Made by a program: the position numbers and the translations under genes
The notes under the pieces: generated by a model
What the model saw: the letters and a program-made list of their open reading frames with translations, nothing else
The model's database searches: none
What the model was told of the DNA's origin: nothing
Source: Karalla daura
Lineage: Eukaryota; Chordata; Actinopteri; Chaetodontiformes; Leiognathidae
Direction: 5' to 3'
NCBI GenBank assembly: GCA_029224185.1
Contig: CM055188.1
Location: 9,162,497-9,226,496, forward strand
DNA length: 64,000 nucleotides
Shown: piece after piece, positions 44,160 through 56,521 of the stretch
Layout: each line of letters begins with the position of its first letter
Position numbering within the stretch: position 1 is the stretch's first letter

Positions 44160-46518
44160 ATGGGAACAACGATGAGTGAGCCGTGTATCTACGACAAGCT
44201 GTCCGAGAGCATCGACATCCTCCGGCAGTCGGGCTACCGATATGGCATGTCTGAGAGGGAGATTGAGAGGTTTATCAAGCAGGTCCTGGAGACCAACGAG
44301 CCCAGAAGAGAGCCTCCACAGTTCCCTATCCTGAGGGCCACCATAAAGGTCAGGTCTACCAGCACAAATATCACACTCCTGAAGCTATTAGCCTTAGAAA
44401 GAATGACCAGACTCTCAGATTTTAATGTGGTTGATTCCTTTCTTGTGAATTTTACTTTCATTATTTTTTTCCCCTTGTAGTGTTTGACAGTAATAGCCCT
44501 TTACTGCTGGACTTGTGTAGAATTGTTACAATATGTTATTTTTTCTTTGCATTAATATCAGCTCACTTCAGCTCAGCTACAGGACAGTACATGAATTTTA
44601 CACTAAGGAGCGACATTACAGTGTATAACAGTATATTCAGTGTAGATGCTCTGCTGGAGGTAACGTTCCTGTGGTCTCTGCAGTTTGTGGTGGCTGTGGG
44701 TTTCCTCTTGGTGGCAGTGCTGGCCTTCACATATCCCCAGAGTGCCCCCCAGCTGGGCTTGGTCAACCTTGGCTGCTACAACTGGTCATCCCCCCTCAGC
44801 CACGTCCGTCTGCTGTCCCTGCCCATTGCTAAGAAGTACAACCTGCAAGGTTTGTGTTTCTCACAAACATGTTTTACATTACTACAGAATGAAAGAATTC
44901 ATAATCTGTAGCATGCCTGCTTTCTAAAGCAGACTTCATGTGACATTCACATCCAAATGTAAAAAGATAATGACTGAGGGTCTTCATCTCTACAACTCCA
45001 TTCCCCCTCCCTCACTTGACATGTGAGTTGCCTGAAGAAACTGACACTAAGATGATGCTTTTTTTTTCTGTAGATCAATTTAACCTTCATCCCATTAGAC
45101 TTTGTCCAGTGGAAGACTTCATATTTGTATCTGAACAACATGAGCTTGTGCAGGTTATCTCACCTGTGTCTTGGAAAAAATGATACAGAGGAAATGCCAA
45201 TCATCTTACCATTTGTCTGATATTGAATAAAGTCTACATTATGGTAATTCACAGATGATAGGTAAATAAGCTAAAAATTAAGCAATTCATTTGTGCATGT
45301 GTGCATGGCTGCAGGTTTCCATGAATGGTGGAGTGCAGGCTCTCTCAGGCAGAACCTGGTGAACTGCTCAGGCTGTGCAGAGATCTCCTCCGTGCTTGAA
45401 GTCCCAGAGAGCCTCAGAGGGACTGTCACTCTTCGACGGGGGCCACAGCTCGTCCTGCTGAAGGTCAGAGGTCAACATGGACAGGGTTGGCTAAATTGAA
45501 GCCTCACTTTTCAAAAATGGCGCTGCTCTACTTACTTTGTCGTTAAAGTTTATTTGAACAGTCCATGTTTTTCTTGGCGATTTCTTGGCAAAATCAACCC
45601 CAGCTTAAAGTAGCTGAGAACAGTCTGATTGTAGTTTGTTTAATTTGCAAGTGTTGTGCATTTGCCCTGCAGGGTGGGGAGTCCCTCAGCATCCAGCGGC
45701 AGCAGCTGGAGGAGCTCTACTTGGCCCATTCAGGCTCCATGTCCATCCTGCTTGAGGAAGACGATGGTCTGCAGGATCACAGTCTTGGCCTGCCGCAGGG
45801 ACCGGCCAACTTCACTCTGTTGTGGTACACATTTTCTGCCTCATGGACAAACGTGTGAGACCTCTTGGTCCTGTTATGGGCCCAGATGGAAACTGTTTAC
45901 ATTCTGGAGAAACAGAAAACTGCTTTTAATATGGATCAGTCAACTTACAAAAGTCAGAGTCTGGGTGTCCTGGTGACTGGTGGTGTGCGTTGCAGGAGGT
46001 TCAGCTCTGGGACCAGGGAGAAGGTGTTGAGGTGGCTCTTCCCAAAGGCTGAGCTCTGTCCCCTGCTGGACAGCGCTGGGACCATTGTGCAGCGCTGCCT
46101 GGTCACCCACAGCACAAACTCCCAGAGCAAGGTGAGTTCACGTTGTGCTGCTTGTGAAAGCGGTGCAGATGGACTGAACACGTCAGCGGTGCAGCTGTGC
46201 AGACCCTTGCTGCTGTGTTTCAGGGTGTGCGGGTGTTTGGCTGGCTCGTAGTAGGAGAAGGTCTCCCTACAGTCCGAGTTCTTCCCGTGCAGCGCTGCCA
46301 GAAACACTGCAGCTCCTTCAACCTGTGGCTGACTCCCGGAGACATGGGTAACACCAGCTGCTCTCACCACCCCTGCTTTCAACCCCTCCCCCATGATTAC
46401 TTCTGTGGTTTCTAAATGCTTTCTCCCTCTGACAGTTTATGCTGACCCTCGGTACTGGCAGATGGAGCTGTTCCCCGGTCGAGGCCAGAACATCATCTGT
46501 GACGGATCCGCCTTTTAA
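44160..46518 (+). CDS. c6orf89: C6orf89-like / bombesin receptor-activated protein homolog (complete)
   Basis: Single-pass (type II) membrane protein related to human C6orf89, reported to be linked to bombesin receptor subtype 3 and found at the Golgi and midbody; its biochemical role is poorly known. Exons: 44160-44348, 44684-44849, 45315-45463, 45673-45824, 45996-46131, 46224-46347, 46436-46518; phases agree. Seen: IYDKLSESIDILRQSGY and GMSEREIERFIKQVLE-NEP-R-PPQ near the N terminus, a membrane segment (FVVAVGFLLVAVLAF), LLSLPIAKKY, WWS then NCSGCAE, LRWLFPKAELCPLL, QRCQKHCSSFNLWLTPGDM, and the family C terminus IICDGSAF against human VICDGTAFSEL. The ATG at 44160 gives the same N-terminal spacing to IYDKL as human. 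This is the only confident plus-strand gene here. It may be a second paralog rather than the strict C6orf89 ortholog. Confidence 0.85.
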
Positions 46519-47392
46519 CCTCCTGGTGGAGCTGCGTAAAGTGGGCGCTCAGGACTGGAGTGTGAATGTTTGACTTACTGCTGAGGTGTTTCTCACTGCT
46601 CCTCTGCCTTTTCGTGGTCCCACCCAGCAATGCCTTATTCTCCTACAGTCTCTCGCCCAACGCCCTGCCCGTCCGACAAAGCCCCGCTGTGTTCTCGGCG
46701 AACTGGAAACCGCTGCACACATGACTCCAGTCAGAGGCCTGAGAAGTGATTTTGTTGACTTTGTTGACTTTTTCGTCAGCCGCTTTGGACTCGAGCATCT
46801 TCTAAGAGACTAAATGTAAATGAAAATCGTCTGCCTTCCAAGTGTCTGCTGTTGTCAGATGTGCTGGATGTGCTTGTGCCATAGCTTAAAGCGGATCCCC
46901 GAACAGTTTAACACAGACAGCTTGTGAAATCACTGGGTGTGTTTCTCTTTAATCGAGTAGTGAGACACTGTTGTGTGCATGGCCATTTACCTTTTTTCTG
47001 ACCTTATAAACAATGTCTGCAGTGTGGGTGTTTGAGGCTCACAGACGTCTGTTTCCTCTGTCAGTCAACTTACAGTAATAAGTGGGTTTAAGACCACAGG
47101 CGAAGAAACGGTTGCAAATGGAATTACAAGCCACCATTGACCATGTCCCCACACAGCACAGACGGTCTCTGCCGATCGGTCGATGCCCACAAACCAGACA
47201 AAAGAATGAGAACAGAACAAAGAGGATGTTCGGTCTGATCATCAGATATTGGTGTGCACATGATAAACATGTGGGGACCCTTCAACTTATTAGCGTTCAT
47301 CCTATAGTGTTGGCCAGAGAGCCACTGTGATGGCTGATAAATTTCTTTGTAAACGCAATGAAAACAGATCACAATCAGGGTCAGCACTGAAT

Positions 47393-47395
<3 letters not shown>

Positions 47396-47447
<52 letters not shown>

Positions 47448-47476
47448 CCCACTGATGATAACCCACTGATGTAATG

Positions 47477-47542
<66 letters not shown>

Positions 47543-47559
47543 CATTACATCAGTGGGTT
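47396..47559. repeat. (TA)n arrays with a perfect 100-bp palindrome
   Basis: A first TA array (47396-47446) is followed by the 12-mer aacccactgatg twice (47446 and 47460), then a second TA array (47483-47536). The arm aacccactgatgtaatg plus ttttta (47460-47482) is exactly reverse-complemented at 47537-47559, so 47460-47559 is one perfect inverted repeat with a TA core. Confidence 0.95.
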
Positions 47560-48452
47560 CCGGTCAGTTTAGAGGAGTTTGTGTTTAACCAGTGTCTAAT
47601 TTCTTGCCTTTAAGGTAATCTATGTAAACCTAAGTTCTGCATGGTTGTGTGTGTTTTGACACAGTGAGACAACAGGAAGTCAAAGTGGCACAGATCGCAT
47701 TGAAAACTGCTGACATTCAAGTTTATCCTCCCTGTTAAGAGCTGCTTTGCTGAGACCATAAAATAAGGGACTGTCACAGAACAGCATCTGAGGAAAATTG
47801 AATTATTTGGTGTGTTTCGTCCTCCCCAAAAAACAACAGGAATGATCAATTTTAACCTGTCCACAAGTTATCAACTCATTCACTCAAGTCTCATTATTTA
47901 CCATTTCCAGTTCAATGTGGAAAAGTTAAAGCGTCTCTGCGTCACCCAGGCTTTTTCATTGGTCTAGGTGTGGGATCCTGACTAAGACTGGTTTTCATAC
48001 ACATTACATATATAATGTTGTGTTAGACAGTCAGTGAAGGCGTCTCTCACTTAGATGAAACGTTTTGAACCACGCCACAGAGTGAAAGAAAACAGCAGTG
48101 ACCACTGTTTGACACACTGACCGCTCGTGCCTCAGCCTCATGTCATTTGTGTGAACAAAAGTACTGAATAAGAGGAGGACAGTTTACTGCCAACCTTTCT
48201 TTGTTGGCAAAATGGTGGAGTGAGATGTTATCTTACGTCCCAGCACACAGGGGGAGAGACAGGGAATCCACTCTGCACATTAAAGAGACCTCTCTATAAT
48301 TTAAATTTCTGTTTTTTGGGTGAACCGATCCTTGAATGACAGTGTTGGATTTTGTTGACCAAACACACAGTCTCACTTAATTTTCCACACCTGGATTTTC
48401 TTTTTAATCATGCCAATTTAAGCTGCTTCTCTAAATTCACTGTTGTTACTCA

Positions 48453-48455
<3 letters not shown>

Positions 48456-48487
<32 letters not shown>
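48456..48487 (+). repeat. (TG)n microsatellite
   Basis: Pure TG array in the convergent intergenic region, about 1.9 kb past the c6orf89-like stop codon. Confidence 0.95.
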
Positions 48488-48489
<2 letters not shown>

Positions 48490-50366
48490 AGGAGCCATTA
48501 ATTCAAATAAGACTGTATTGTATTGTTATTGTTCTGCTCAATATTCAGTACAGAGTGTGCACAGGTTGATGTCATAATTAAGCATTGGAGATATTATTTT
48601 GTGTGTAATCAGGGGCTCAGTGGTTCAATAAGTCTGAATAATATTAAACAAGTTTGCCAAAGTAAAAGTCTGAGTTTCGGTGTCCGCTCTGCCTCTCCCA
48701 CAGTCTCCAGACAGCAGTTTCAGACGGGCCAGAGCAGAATCTAGAGGTGAATCTTGTTAGTTTTGGATAGTAATGTCTTCACAAGCTCGTTATGCATTTA
48801 CCTCTAAATGTTTTATCTCTTTTATTCATATGTTCTGATGTGTAGTGAAGCTGTAGCCAGCTTCATTCTGTGCAACCAGCTGTTAACTAAAGTTATCTAC
48901 ATCTTTTTCACATATGATATCACAAGGATTACCTAAACAGTCTTGGGTAAAAGTGCCTAAAATCTCAGCTCCTTTAGTGCACCCAGTTAACACTGAAGCC
49001 CAGACTTTGGCCACATGGGGGCACCAGAACAAGCTAGAAAAAACACCAAATTATCCCACGATTATTTGTGGCTGCCTGTTCAATGAATGTTGAGCTTGTT
49101 AATAGTTTGGTTCCTGACAGTTCCTCATAATTGTTCCACTGTTGTCTGAATCTGATGAGCAGTCACAATGAGCTGGAAGAAGCTGAGAAACTGAAAACAA
49201 TTCACAGCTTTTTGCTTAAGCTCTGTTCTTTTAATTTTCAAAATACGGATCAGTGAGATACTTATTCATACAAATGAGATGTTTAATATGACATTTACAT
49301 TGGTACATTGGACTGCAGTCTAAAAAAGTGAGACCATTGGAGACATAAAGAAGAAACAAATCTTTATTAATGTTAACGGACCAGCAGATGGCACTGTGTA
49401 GCACAGCAGCTCAAAGGGTGACATTATAGTGGTGTGAATGCGATTAAATATTTGCTCTTGTTTGTGGTTTTGTCCTCACCTAAGTTAGGACCATCAAAGT
49501 TTTAATGATGCTGAAGCAAAGTTAAACAGTGATTGAGATGTATTTGCAGTTGCCTCCCTTCATCTGCACAAGTGTTAGCGCTGTCCAATTCAGACAGCTC
49601 AACAGCAGCAGCCCTGACTGCTAATTGGCCAATTACAAAGGTAGAATTAAAAGCTTAACGTTGCAGTTATAAAAGTCAGTTATTTACTCGTTCACTCTAA
49701 AAACACAACAAAGGAACAGATATTAATTCATGAATTTTAAGTTTTCTGTCTGTATGTAATGTTATTTTTCTGTATTAAAACTGAATATCTCGTTTTTGTT
49801 TCTCAACAAGTGACGATGCTCTACAACAAAGCCACACCCTGTTAACGACCTCACTAACGTCTCTGACGAGGGATGCTGTTCAGGTTACGTTTTTGCAAGG
49901 TCCCACAAACATCCACTAGAAACCTGTGAATCTTCCTACAATACTGCAGTGTCCTGTCTGTTACTTTGTGTTCCTCGCTTAAATGAAACCATGTTAACTG
50001 GTAAGCATCTACTTAAGATCTTTGTATTTAAGGCCAATGTCCAAATTAATTTTGGTAAACCTTTTCCACAGACGTGAAGGGACTGATGATGTCTCTGTAT
50101 TGCCAAACTGACCCTGAAGTGCATTCACAGTAAACTAAATCCTTAAGTCAAGTGTCTGAATTACAAAGAACAGTTACCCTGTAAAGTTGTGTGATTCCTT
50201 GTTAAGAATAACGAAAACAAAGGCTCAAAACAGGAGAAATAATCAAAAAATTTAACATTTTTGTGCGACATACAACTGGCTAGACCGTGGCCAGTGATCC
50301 GTGTTCAGTAAAAGTAGTAAAATTAAGTACAATATGACCATGCAACATTTAGTTCATCACTGATTG

Positions 50367-52463
50367 TTAAACACAGTCAAGCGTTTTAAACATAAAAATC
50401 AGAGTATTATTGAAATAAAGTGCAGCAAGTACATCGAGGAAGTCACCGAGAGACAGTAATGAAAGTTGAAGGGCATCACATTTGGAGTAGACAAGAAAAT
50501 AAGGTAAAAAAAAAAGTAGAAAAGCCAGCATTCCTCTTGTATCATTCCTCATGTCAGACACAGTAATTTTCAGTTTAGCTTTTTTGCGTTTGTGATATTT
50601 CTGTCCCAGTACTCTGAAGGGAAGAGAGATTATGTCTTTGGAAGCAACTGCAGCAGCTTCAAGAAATTCCTCAGAAAAACATAAAACTTGATTAGAAAAC
50701 ACTGAAAGGTATGGGTGGGGTGTCACGTCCCTCCAGCGAGCAGTGGCGATGACTCGGAGGCTTCGTGACTGCGGTGATGTGACGGTGCACTTCCTCCGAG
50801 CGGCCAGTCGTACAAATGGCTGCTCTGCAAAACCGCTTCCGCACGCAGGTTTATTTTCTTCATATGACAAAAGAAGATTAAGTTCTGGGGTTAGATCAGA
50901 CTGATGGGGCACACTTTCAGACAAGACGCTTTACTGCTCAACAGTGGCACCTCTACCCAGTGCAGCTATGGCATGACCCTCGGCATGAGCTGTAAATGAT
51001 GCTTTACTGCAGACAGCACGTGCAGTATGTAGAAACAGTCTGGTTAAAATGATCAACTTTTAAAGAAACAGGACATCAACTAACTCCTGAGCACTGTGTT
51101 GTCCCTCCATTTCCATTACTAGTAAAATTAAAGAAATTTACTTTCAGTTGTATTTTATACCTATTCTATTTTCTTCAAGTGAGAAATGTAACCTGGTGAA
51201 AGTTTGCAGTAATATTTATTGTACAGGTCATGAATGCCTGCAATAAAATCCGCAGGTCTGTGATTTGGAAAAGCCTGTGGTCTTAAACAACTCAGCTGCA
51301 GCTGTGAGAGTAAACACATGAGAAGTTGTACCTGAAAATCTCTGATATAGGTGAGGAAGAAGCTGATGAAGGAGAAGGCCAGGGACCATTCAGACACAGT
51401 GCTGATTATATGAGCCGTGTATCCCTGAAAGAGATGAGAAACGAACGAAATTGCGAACGAGTTGCTTCAGCTTTAATTATTCTGGTGCTGCAGTTTATGA
51501 TCTGATGTTTTACATATTAAAATCCCACACACGCATTATGACTGAGACCCTGCTACTGACCTTCTCTCCTGGAGTCCAGTGCAGTTTGTGAGGTAGGTCG
51601 ACTCCTGGCAAACTGCTGTACATGATGACGGACGACACAAACACTGGGACAGGACGATTTTAAGGGGAACACGAGACCAAAAAGCTCTGATCACAGGAAA
51701 CTCCAGAAAATGTAGTAGTTTTATAATTTATACATTAATTATCTTCCTTTGAAGAGAGTGAGATACTGAAAAGAAGCAGACCAGAGAGAGGACAAGGAGT
51801 CTGTTCAGTAAGAGACTGCTTCTTCCAAAATGCAGAACCACTAGACTTAAGAACTCCTCTGTCCATCATGCTCTACAACTCCTCACTTAGGGGGAAGAAG
51901 AAATATAGAGGACAGAGGGGAAGGAGTGGTAGAGTAAACTGTTACTTCTCATTTATTCTTTTTTCTATTCTCTCTGTATGGCACCTTCTTTACTATGCTG
52001 CTGGAAATGTTAATTTCCCTGAGGGAGTCATCACAAAGCAATCAATAAAGTTAGTCTACAGTACGTGTAGTATCACCAGTGACTGTAATTCAGCTAAACT
52101 GGAGTGGATAGTGGAACACTAGAAGGACAGTTTTGATGAGGGTCATTGTTTGATTTCAAACTCTTATCTCAGTTGAAAAGCCAGACCTTAACATCTTAAC
52201 TATATACTGCTAGCACAACAGTCTTACAGACTACAGTGTCTCTGACTTAGTTTCCTGCTGTCACTAGGCTGAAGGATACTGCTGATGATGCTGCAAAAGG
52301 TCCAGACCCCGATGCCGAGGCGAGCTAGGTAGGTGCTCCTGCTGTGGACGTGAGGCTGCATGTGGTGCGAGAGCAGCGTCTGGACCAGGATGTAGAGCGC
52401 CCCCACCCCAAAGGTCAGCACTGCTCCCACCAGGTGCATGGAGAACAGGGTCGTCTTCTGCTC

Positions 52464-52502
<39 letters not shown>

Positions 52503-53513
52503 TTTGTTGCTGACATGTTCTGACGTCACACACTGCACAGGTGTGAAGAGATGAAGAGACACACACCTGGAAGTTTCCGACCACGCACATCCCGAAGGAG
52601 CTGATAAAGCCGAGCAGCAACCCAAATAGGTTCAGTCTGCGCAGTTTGCTCTCAGAGTCGCAATTCAGAGCCTCCACTTGTTTGTAGCGTACATACACGG
52701 TTGCCAGACCTAAACACACACATGCACATTTAAAAATGAGGCAAAATAATTAAGCCCAAAAATCACACAATGAATCGGCTGATGTTCCTCTTTCCTAAAA
52801 CCACAAAATGAAATGAGAACGTGTCATAAGAAATAAAAAAACACTACTTGAGAGGGAAATTCCAACAACAATGTTTACTCTGGTGAGTGCATTACCTAAA
52901 AAGGCCGACACATCCAGCATGATGCCAAACACACACCTCTCTGGAGCCATCGTTCCAGTGTCACTGCATCAGAGAGAAATAAGGTTTATCCAAGAAGGAA
53001 AAAAATGATTTAATAAAAGATTTATGGTGAGGAATACACTTTTTTCTGTGGGCAGCATAGATGGAAACATCTTGACAATGTCTCAGTCATATCTTTATTC
53101 TGTTTCAATAACCCATCCATCCATATTTTTGATATGTCTTTTATAAAATGTTTATTGCTGCTGCTCTGCTCTATTCTTAGAGTTCATAACTTAATCTAGT
53201 ATTGAATCGGGACAGCTGTTGGAAAAAAATATGAAGGAGAGACCTCTGAGGAAAAAATGAAAGTCAATAGCAAAGACTAAATCAAGGGGATCCACTGAAC
53301 ATGACAGATGCAAACATACAGGTGTAAACATGAAAAAAGAATGAAAATATGTAAATGTGTGTGTTGTGAGGGAGACTCAGACCTGATATAAGGCACCAGG
53401 GGATCAACATGTTTCAGCAATATAGCTGTGATGTAAGCAAAGACGATGGACGCTGCTGTCCAGACGACCAGCGCCGCCGGCAGGAAGCAGAGGCCCTGCT
53501 GGAACCACCACAT
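50367..53513 (-). CDS. dram2: DNA damage-regulated autophagy modulator 2 (complete model)
   Basis: Six-helix membrane protein of lysosomes and photoreceptor inner segments that promotes autophagy; human DRAM2 mutations cause retinal dystrophy. Exons: 53393-53513 (ATG at 53513), 52896-52963, 52567-52710, 52280-52457, 51561-51643, 51332-51424, and 50367-50768 as the terminal exon. Seen: MWWFQQGLCFLPAALVVW (almost identical to the human start), SDTGTMAPERCVFG, ATVYVRYKQVEAL, GNFQ joined to KTTLFSMHLVGAVLTFG, LHWTPGEKG, EWSLAF and FLTYIRDFQ. The first six exons give 229 residues, collinear with human. The last exon starts SRSLRVIA, comparable to human KISLRVEA, but then stays open for 133 residues against about 35 in human. 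The core call is firm and dram2 fits better than dram1; the C-terminal end is uncertain. Confidence 0.93.
52466..52500 (+). repeat. (CA)n microsatellite at a dram2 acceptor
   Basis: Starts eight bases upstream of the acceptor of dram2 exon 52280-52457. On the dram2 strand a (TG)n tract runs into ccgagcag. Confidence 0.95.
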
Positions 53514-53560
53514 GGCCAGCTCAGTGTCAGTGTGTGCAACGCTGCTTCACTCCCTCCTAA

Positions 53561-53582
53561 ACACACACACACACACACACAC
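53561..53582 (+). repeat. (AC)n microsatellite
   Basis: Short AC array about 50 bases upstream of the dram2 start codon, inside the predicted 5'UTR intron or exon. Confidence 0.9.
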
Positions 53583-54818
53583 GGCAAAATATGCTGTTGA
53601 AGATGATGATGTCTGTGTTACACATTTTAAGTTTGAGACCTGAACAGAAGCACCATTCGTGATGAAAACGCAAACGTATGTGACCCTAATTAAAGCAGCT
53701 GCGGCGGGAGCGGAGGAGACATTCCTACTGAGATATGATCACATAATGAGGTGAAAGACTGGGCCCCTCTACAGAGCAACAGCACCAGGAGCTGGGACCT
53801 ATTAGACGTTTAGTGGGTTGTTTTGAGTCACATGTTAATCACAGCAGGATGCATGTTGGGTAGAGCTCAGCACGAGTCAAAGTCGGCACATGATGAAGGC
53901 AGAAGAGGCTGCAGGACCTGAGGATCCTAATTTCTGCAGTTTATAGAGCGCTCTTATGATCATGGGAAATCTGTCAGATGCCTCTCAAACTAGATGAGGA
54001 ACCCTGGGTGACAATGAATGACTTATTTCTGCTTTTTTTTGGGTAAAAGCTGAAATTAAATTTGAAGACAGTGAATTTGCACAGAGATGCAGTTTGGGCA
54101 TAAAGCAGGCTAAGCATTAAGTGAATCAATGATTATCACTTTGGGATATATTTCCATCTACAGCTTGAGGTTTAACACCAGCCCGTAGACTCAGAGTTTA
54201 AAGCTGTGTGAAGTAAAGATGGCACTGAGACTTAAGTCAAAAACATATCACATTATTCAACAAATAAGGTGTTGTGATGAATGAGGTATGTTATGTTATG
54301 TTATCTCGAATGCAATTTATTTGATTTATGTACAGAGCCGCTTGGAAAGTCCCTGTTTCATCTTTGAGGAAGTGAAACAGAAAGTCAGATTCACCAGAAG
54401 TATAAAATTACCGGAGTTGCGCTCATGGACCAGGAAACAGTCTCTACACTTACAGTTTTATGAAGAACTGAAGATGACTAAACTAGTATCTAAAGAAGAT
54501 ATGTTACTTCGGGAGGATGTGAGGAGCACTAAGCAGCTGCTAACAGTTAGCATGCTAATGACAGCTGATGCGACAGACCCTATTGTTGTTTATCATGGCT
54601 TGTATTTGATGTTTACTGAATTTGTCCATTCTGCTGTTGGGCCGGGCAGACCACGATATGGCTATGTGAACCAAAGTACTTGAAAGGGTCAGGTTTCAAC
54701 CAAACAAACATAAAGTTAATGACACTCACGTTATTGGAGTCCAGCCTCCACCATAATCTCCCTCCGCCGCTCGGATCTGCTCTCCCCAGGGTATCCTCTC
54801 TGGAGTCCGGACCTGTAC

Positions 54819-54945
54819 CTGGCTCACAGTCACTTGGTCTCGCTGGTCTGCTGGAGCTTCATCTAAAGGTAAAGTTCAAAACTTGTGACCGCTTCTGCTG
54901 AGGTTCACTCCAGGGTGAGGAAGCCAACGCGCATGCGCGCAGATA
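54819..54945 (-). promoter_or_regulatory. dram2: dram2 promoter and non-coding first exon with NRF1-type site
   Basis: A minus-strand donor (GCCAG then gtacag, exon end 54819) marks a 5'UTR exon. Just upstream, CGCGCATGCGCG at 54928-54939 is a perfect palindromic match to the NRF1 consensus. The stretch is CpG-rich and lacks a TATA box. The first intron would span about 54818 to near 53530. Confidence 0.55.
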
Positions 54946-55479
54946 AAGCTCCCGACAATGCTGTGACCCGGGCTTTGTCTCGCAGGAGCAGCGAGCCGAA
55001 AGGCGCACTGTACATACTCACATCGATGGTTTTATTGAGTTATGATTATTTATATATGAAATAATAATTAATAGTGAGTTATATGTGTCAAAGAATAATG
55101 AAATAAGCGCGTCTGGGATTGCGTGTCTGGGAAGTGTTCAATCGGCAATGAATATTGTGATCGTATTGTGCCCTTTTCCGGGTTATTTGGTGCCTCCTAC
55201 ACCTTGGACTCACCCTGGTGGTGGGAGAGAGAAGGATAATAGTGAATATATCAGCTCTAATGAATATTAAATATAATACCCTCTACTGAAATACATTAAC
55301 CAGAGGCTGTCAAAAAAGTGATGCAAACCAACGGGAACACAACCCAGTGCACTCTCAAAATTTCAGGCCACTGTTATTTTCTAGTTCTTACTTGGTGACA
55401 GAGCCAAGTCAATGTAAGAATTCATCTTCGACAATTGATGTTACACCTCATTTGCTGATTTCCTGTGTGATCTCTTTCC

Positions 55480-55990
55480 TAGTGTTCTCCTCTGTCTCAG
55501 AGGAGGCCATGACATTCCTTTAGATGGCCAACATGTCCTTAGATTAATAAGACTTCACAAAATATATGGAGATAACAACCTGCATACCTGACCTCTGCCA
55601 TGATGACCAGGACAGCACTAACAACACTAAATATCTTGTACTCTTGCAGGACAGCACTACATATCTTGTCCTCTCGCTCATAAAACAAAGATATCTGTTT
55701 TGTGTCAAGTTTGTCTGTTTTTCATGTTTATGCCCATGTAACTCTCTGTTTTATGTCATGCTGTGAAAGGCACTTGCCTGCCAACAAGATAAAACACAAT
55801 TGAATCTTCTGCTCGGGGCTCAATCTCAACGGAGATCTTCCTGCAAGAACAAGATCTGTCTGTCTGAGCTGCAGCGCTGCATACTCTACCTGTGACCAGA
55901 ATAAACTCTTTGATTGAAACCAATGAAAGAACCCAAAATCAGCTTTCTTCTTTGTTATGAGTCATTGATCTAAGATAGTCCAGACTCCTG
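55480..55990 (+). mobile_element. Possible solo LTR or LTR fragment
   Basis: The layout resembles an LTR 3' half: a promoter-like stretch, then a ctcggggctcaatctc segment near 55812, a structured downstream leader, and AATAAA at about 55902 with a CA-rich end. An internal near-duplicate (aggacagcacta...atatcttgt) occurs at 55610 and 55648. No retroviral coding sequence flanks it, and the boundaries and target duplication were not resolved. This is based on general layout, not on a recognised family. Confidence 0.25.
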
Positions 55991-56453
55991 AATTAAGACA
56001 GATCACATCACACAGGCTATGCTGTCGCAACCAAGGGTAGATGTCCAGGGTGACCTCTTCTCCACTTTACCAACACTATATTTTGGTCAGTGGAGTCAGA
56101 CAATGGTGAGGTCCTTCTCATTCACCATTTGTCTGCATTGCCTCATACAGCCTATGGTCTGCACTCAGTGGACCAGAGCATTTCTGAAATAGATAGAATA
56201 TAAAAGAATAAACAGGAGAAGACACCTGCTTCCACATGGGAGTTTTAATTTGCATCGGGAGGTGATCTACTTTGATCTACTTTGTTGTCTGAGAATAGAG
56301 TTCTGTACATGTACAATGTACCTGAGCTTGACAGTCAAGTTCTCCAGACCAGATGTGCATGCACACACACATGCACACACGCAAGCCCGCACACACACAC
56401 TCACACATGCATATCATCTTAAAAACTGTGTGTGTTTGACACACAGAGGGAAG

Positions 56454-56460
<7 letters not shown>

Positions 56461-56521
<61 letters not shown>
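56461..56521 (+). repeat. (TG)n microsatellite
   Basis: About 30 uninterrupted units; a (CA)-rich segment of opposite polarity lies just upstream at 56362-56405. Intergenic. Confidence 0.95.

Larger units (their letters stand above)
46519..50366. other. Intergenic: convergent 3' flanks of the c6orf89-like gene and dram2
   Basis: Contains both 3'UTRs. A minus-strand AATAAA at about 49360 is the best dram2 candidate signal seen. Also present are the (TA)n palindrome at 47396-47559 and a (TG)n array at 48456-48487. Open frames are short and unconvincing. Confidence 0.55.

Noticed and set aside
45954..46394. 146-codon minus-strand frame inside the c6orf89-like gene
   Set aside because: Antisense shadow of coding exons 45996-46131 and 46224-46347.
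54288..54683. 131-codon plus-strand open frame upstream of dram2
   Set aside because: No recognised domain, and no splice sites or promoter in the right orientation. Its sequence has repeat-like motifs (gctaacagttagcatgctaa) common in fish non-coding DNA.
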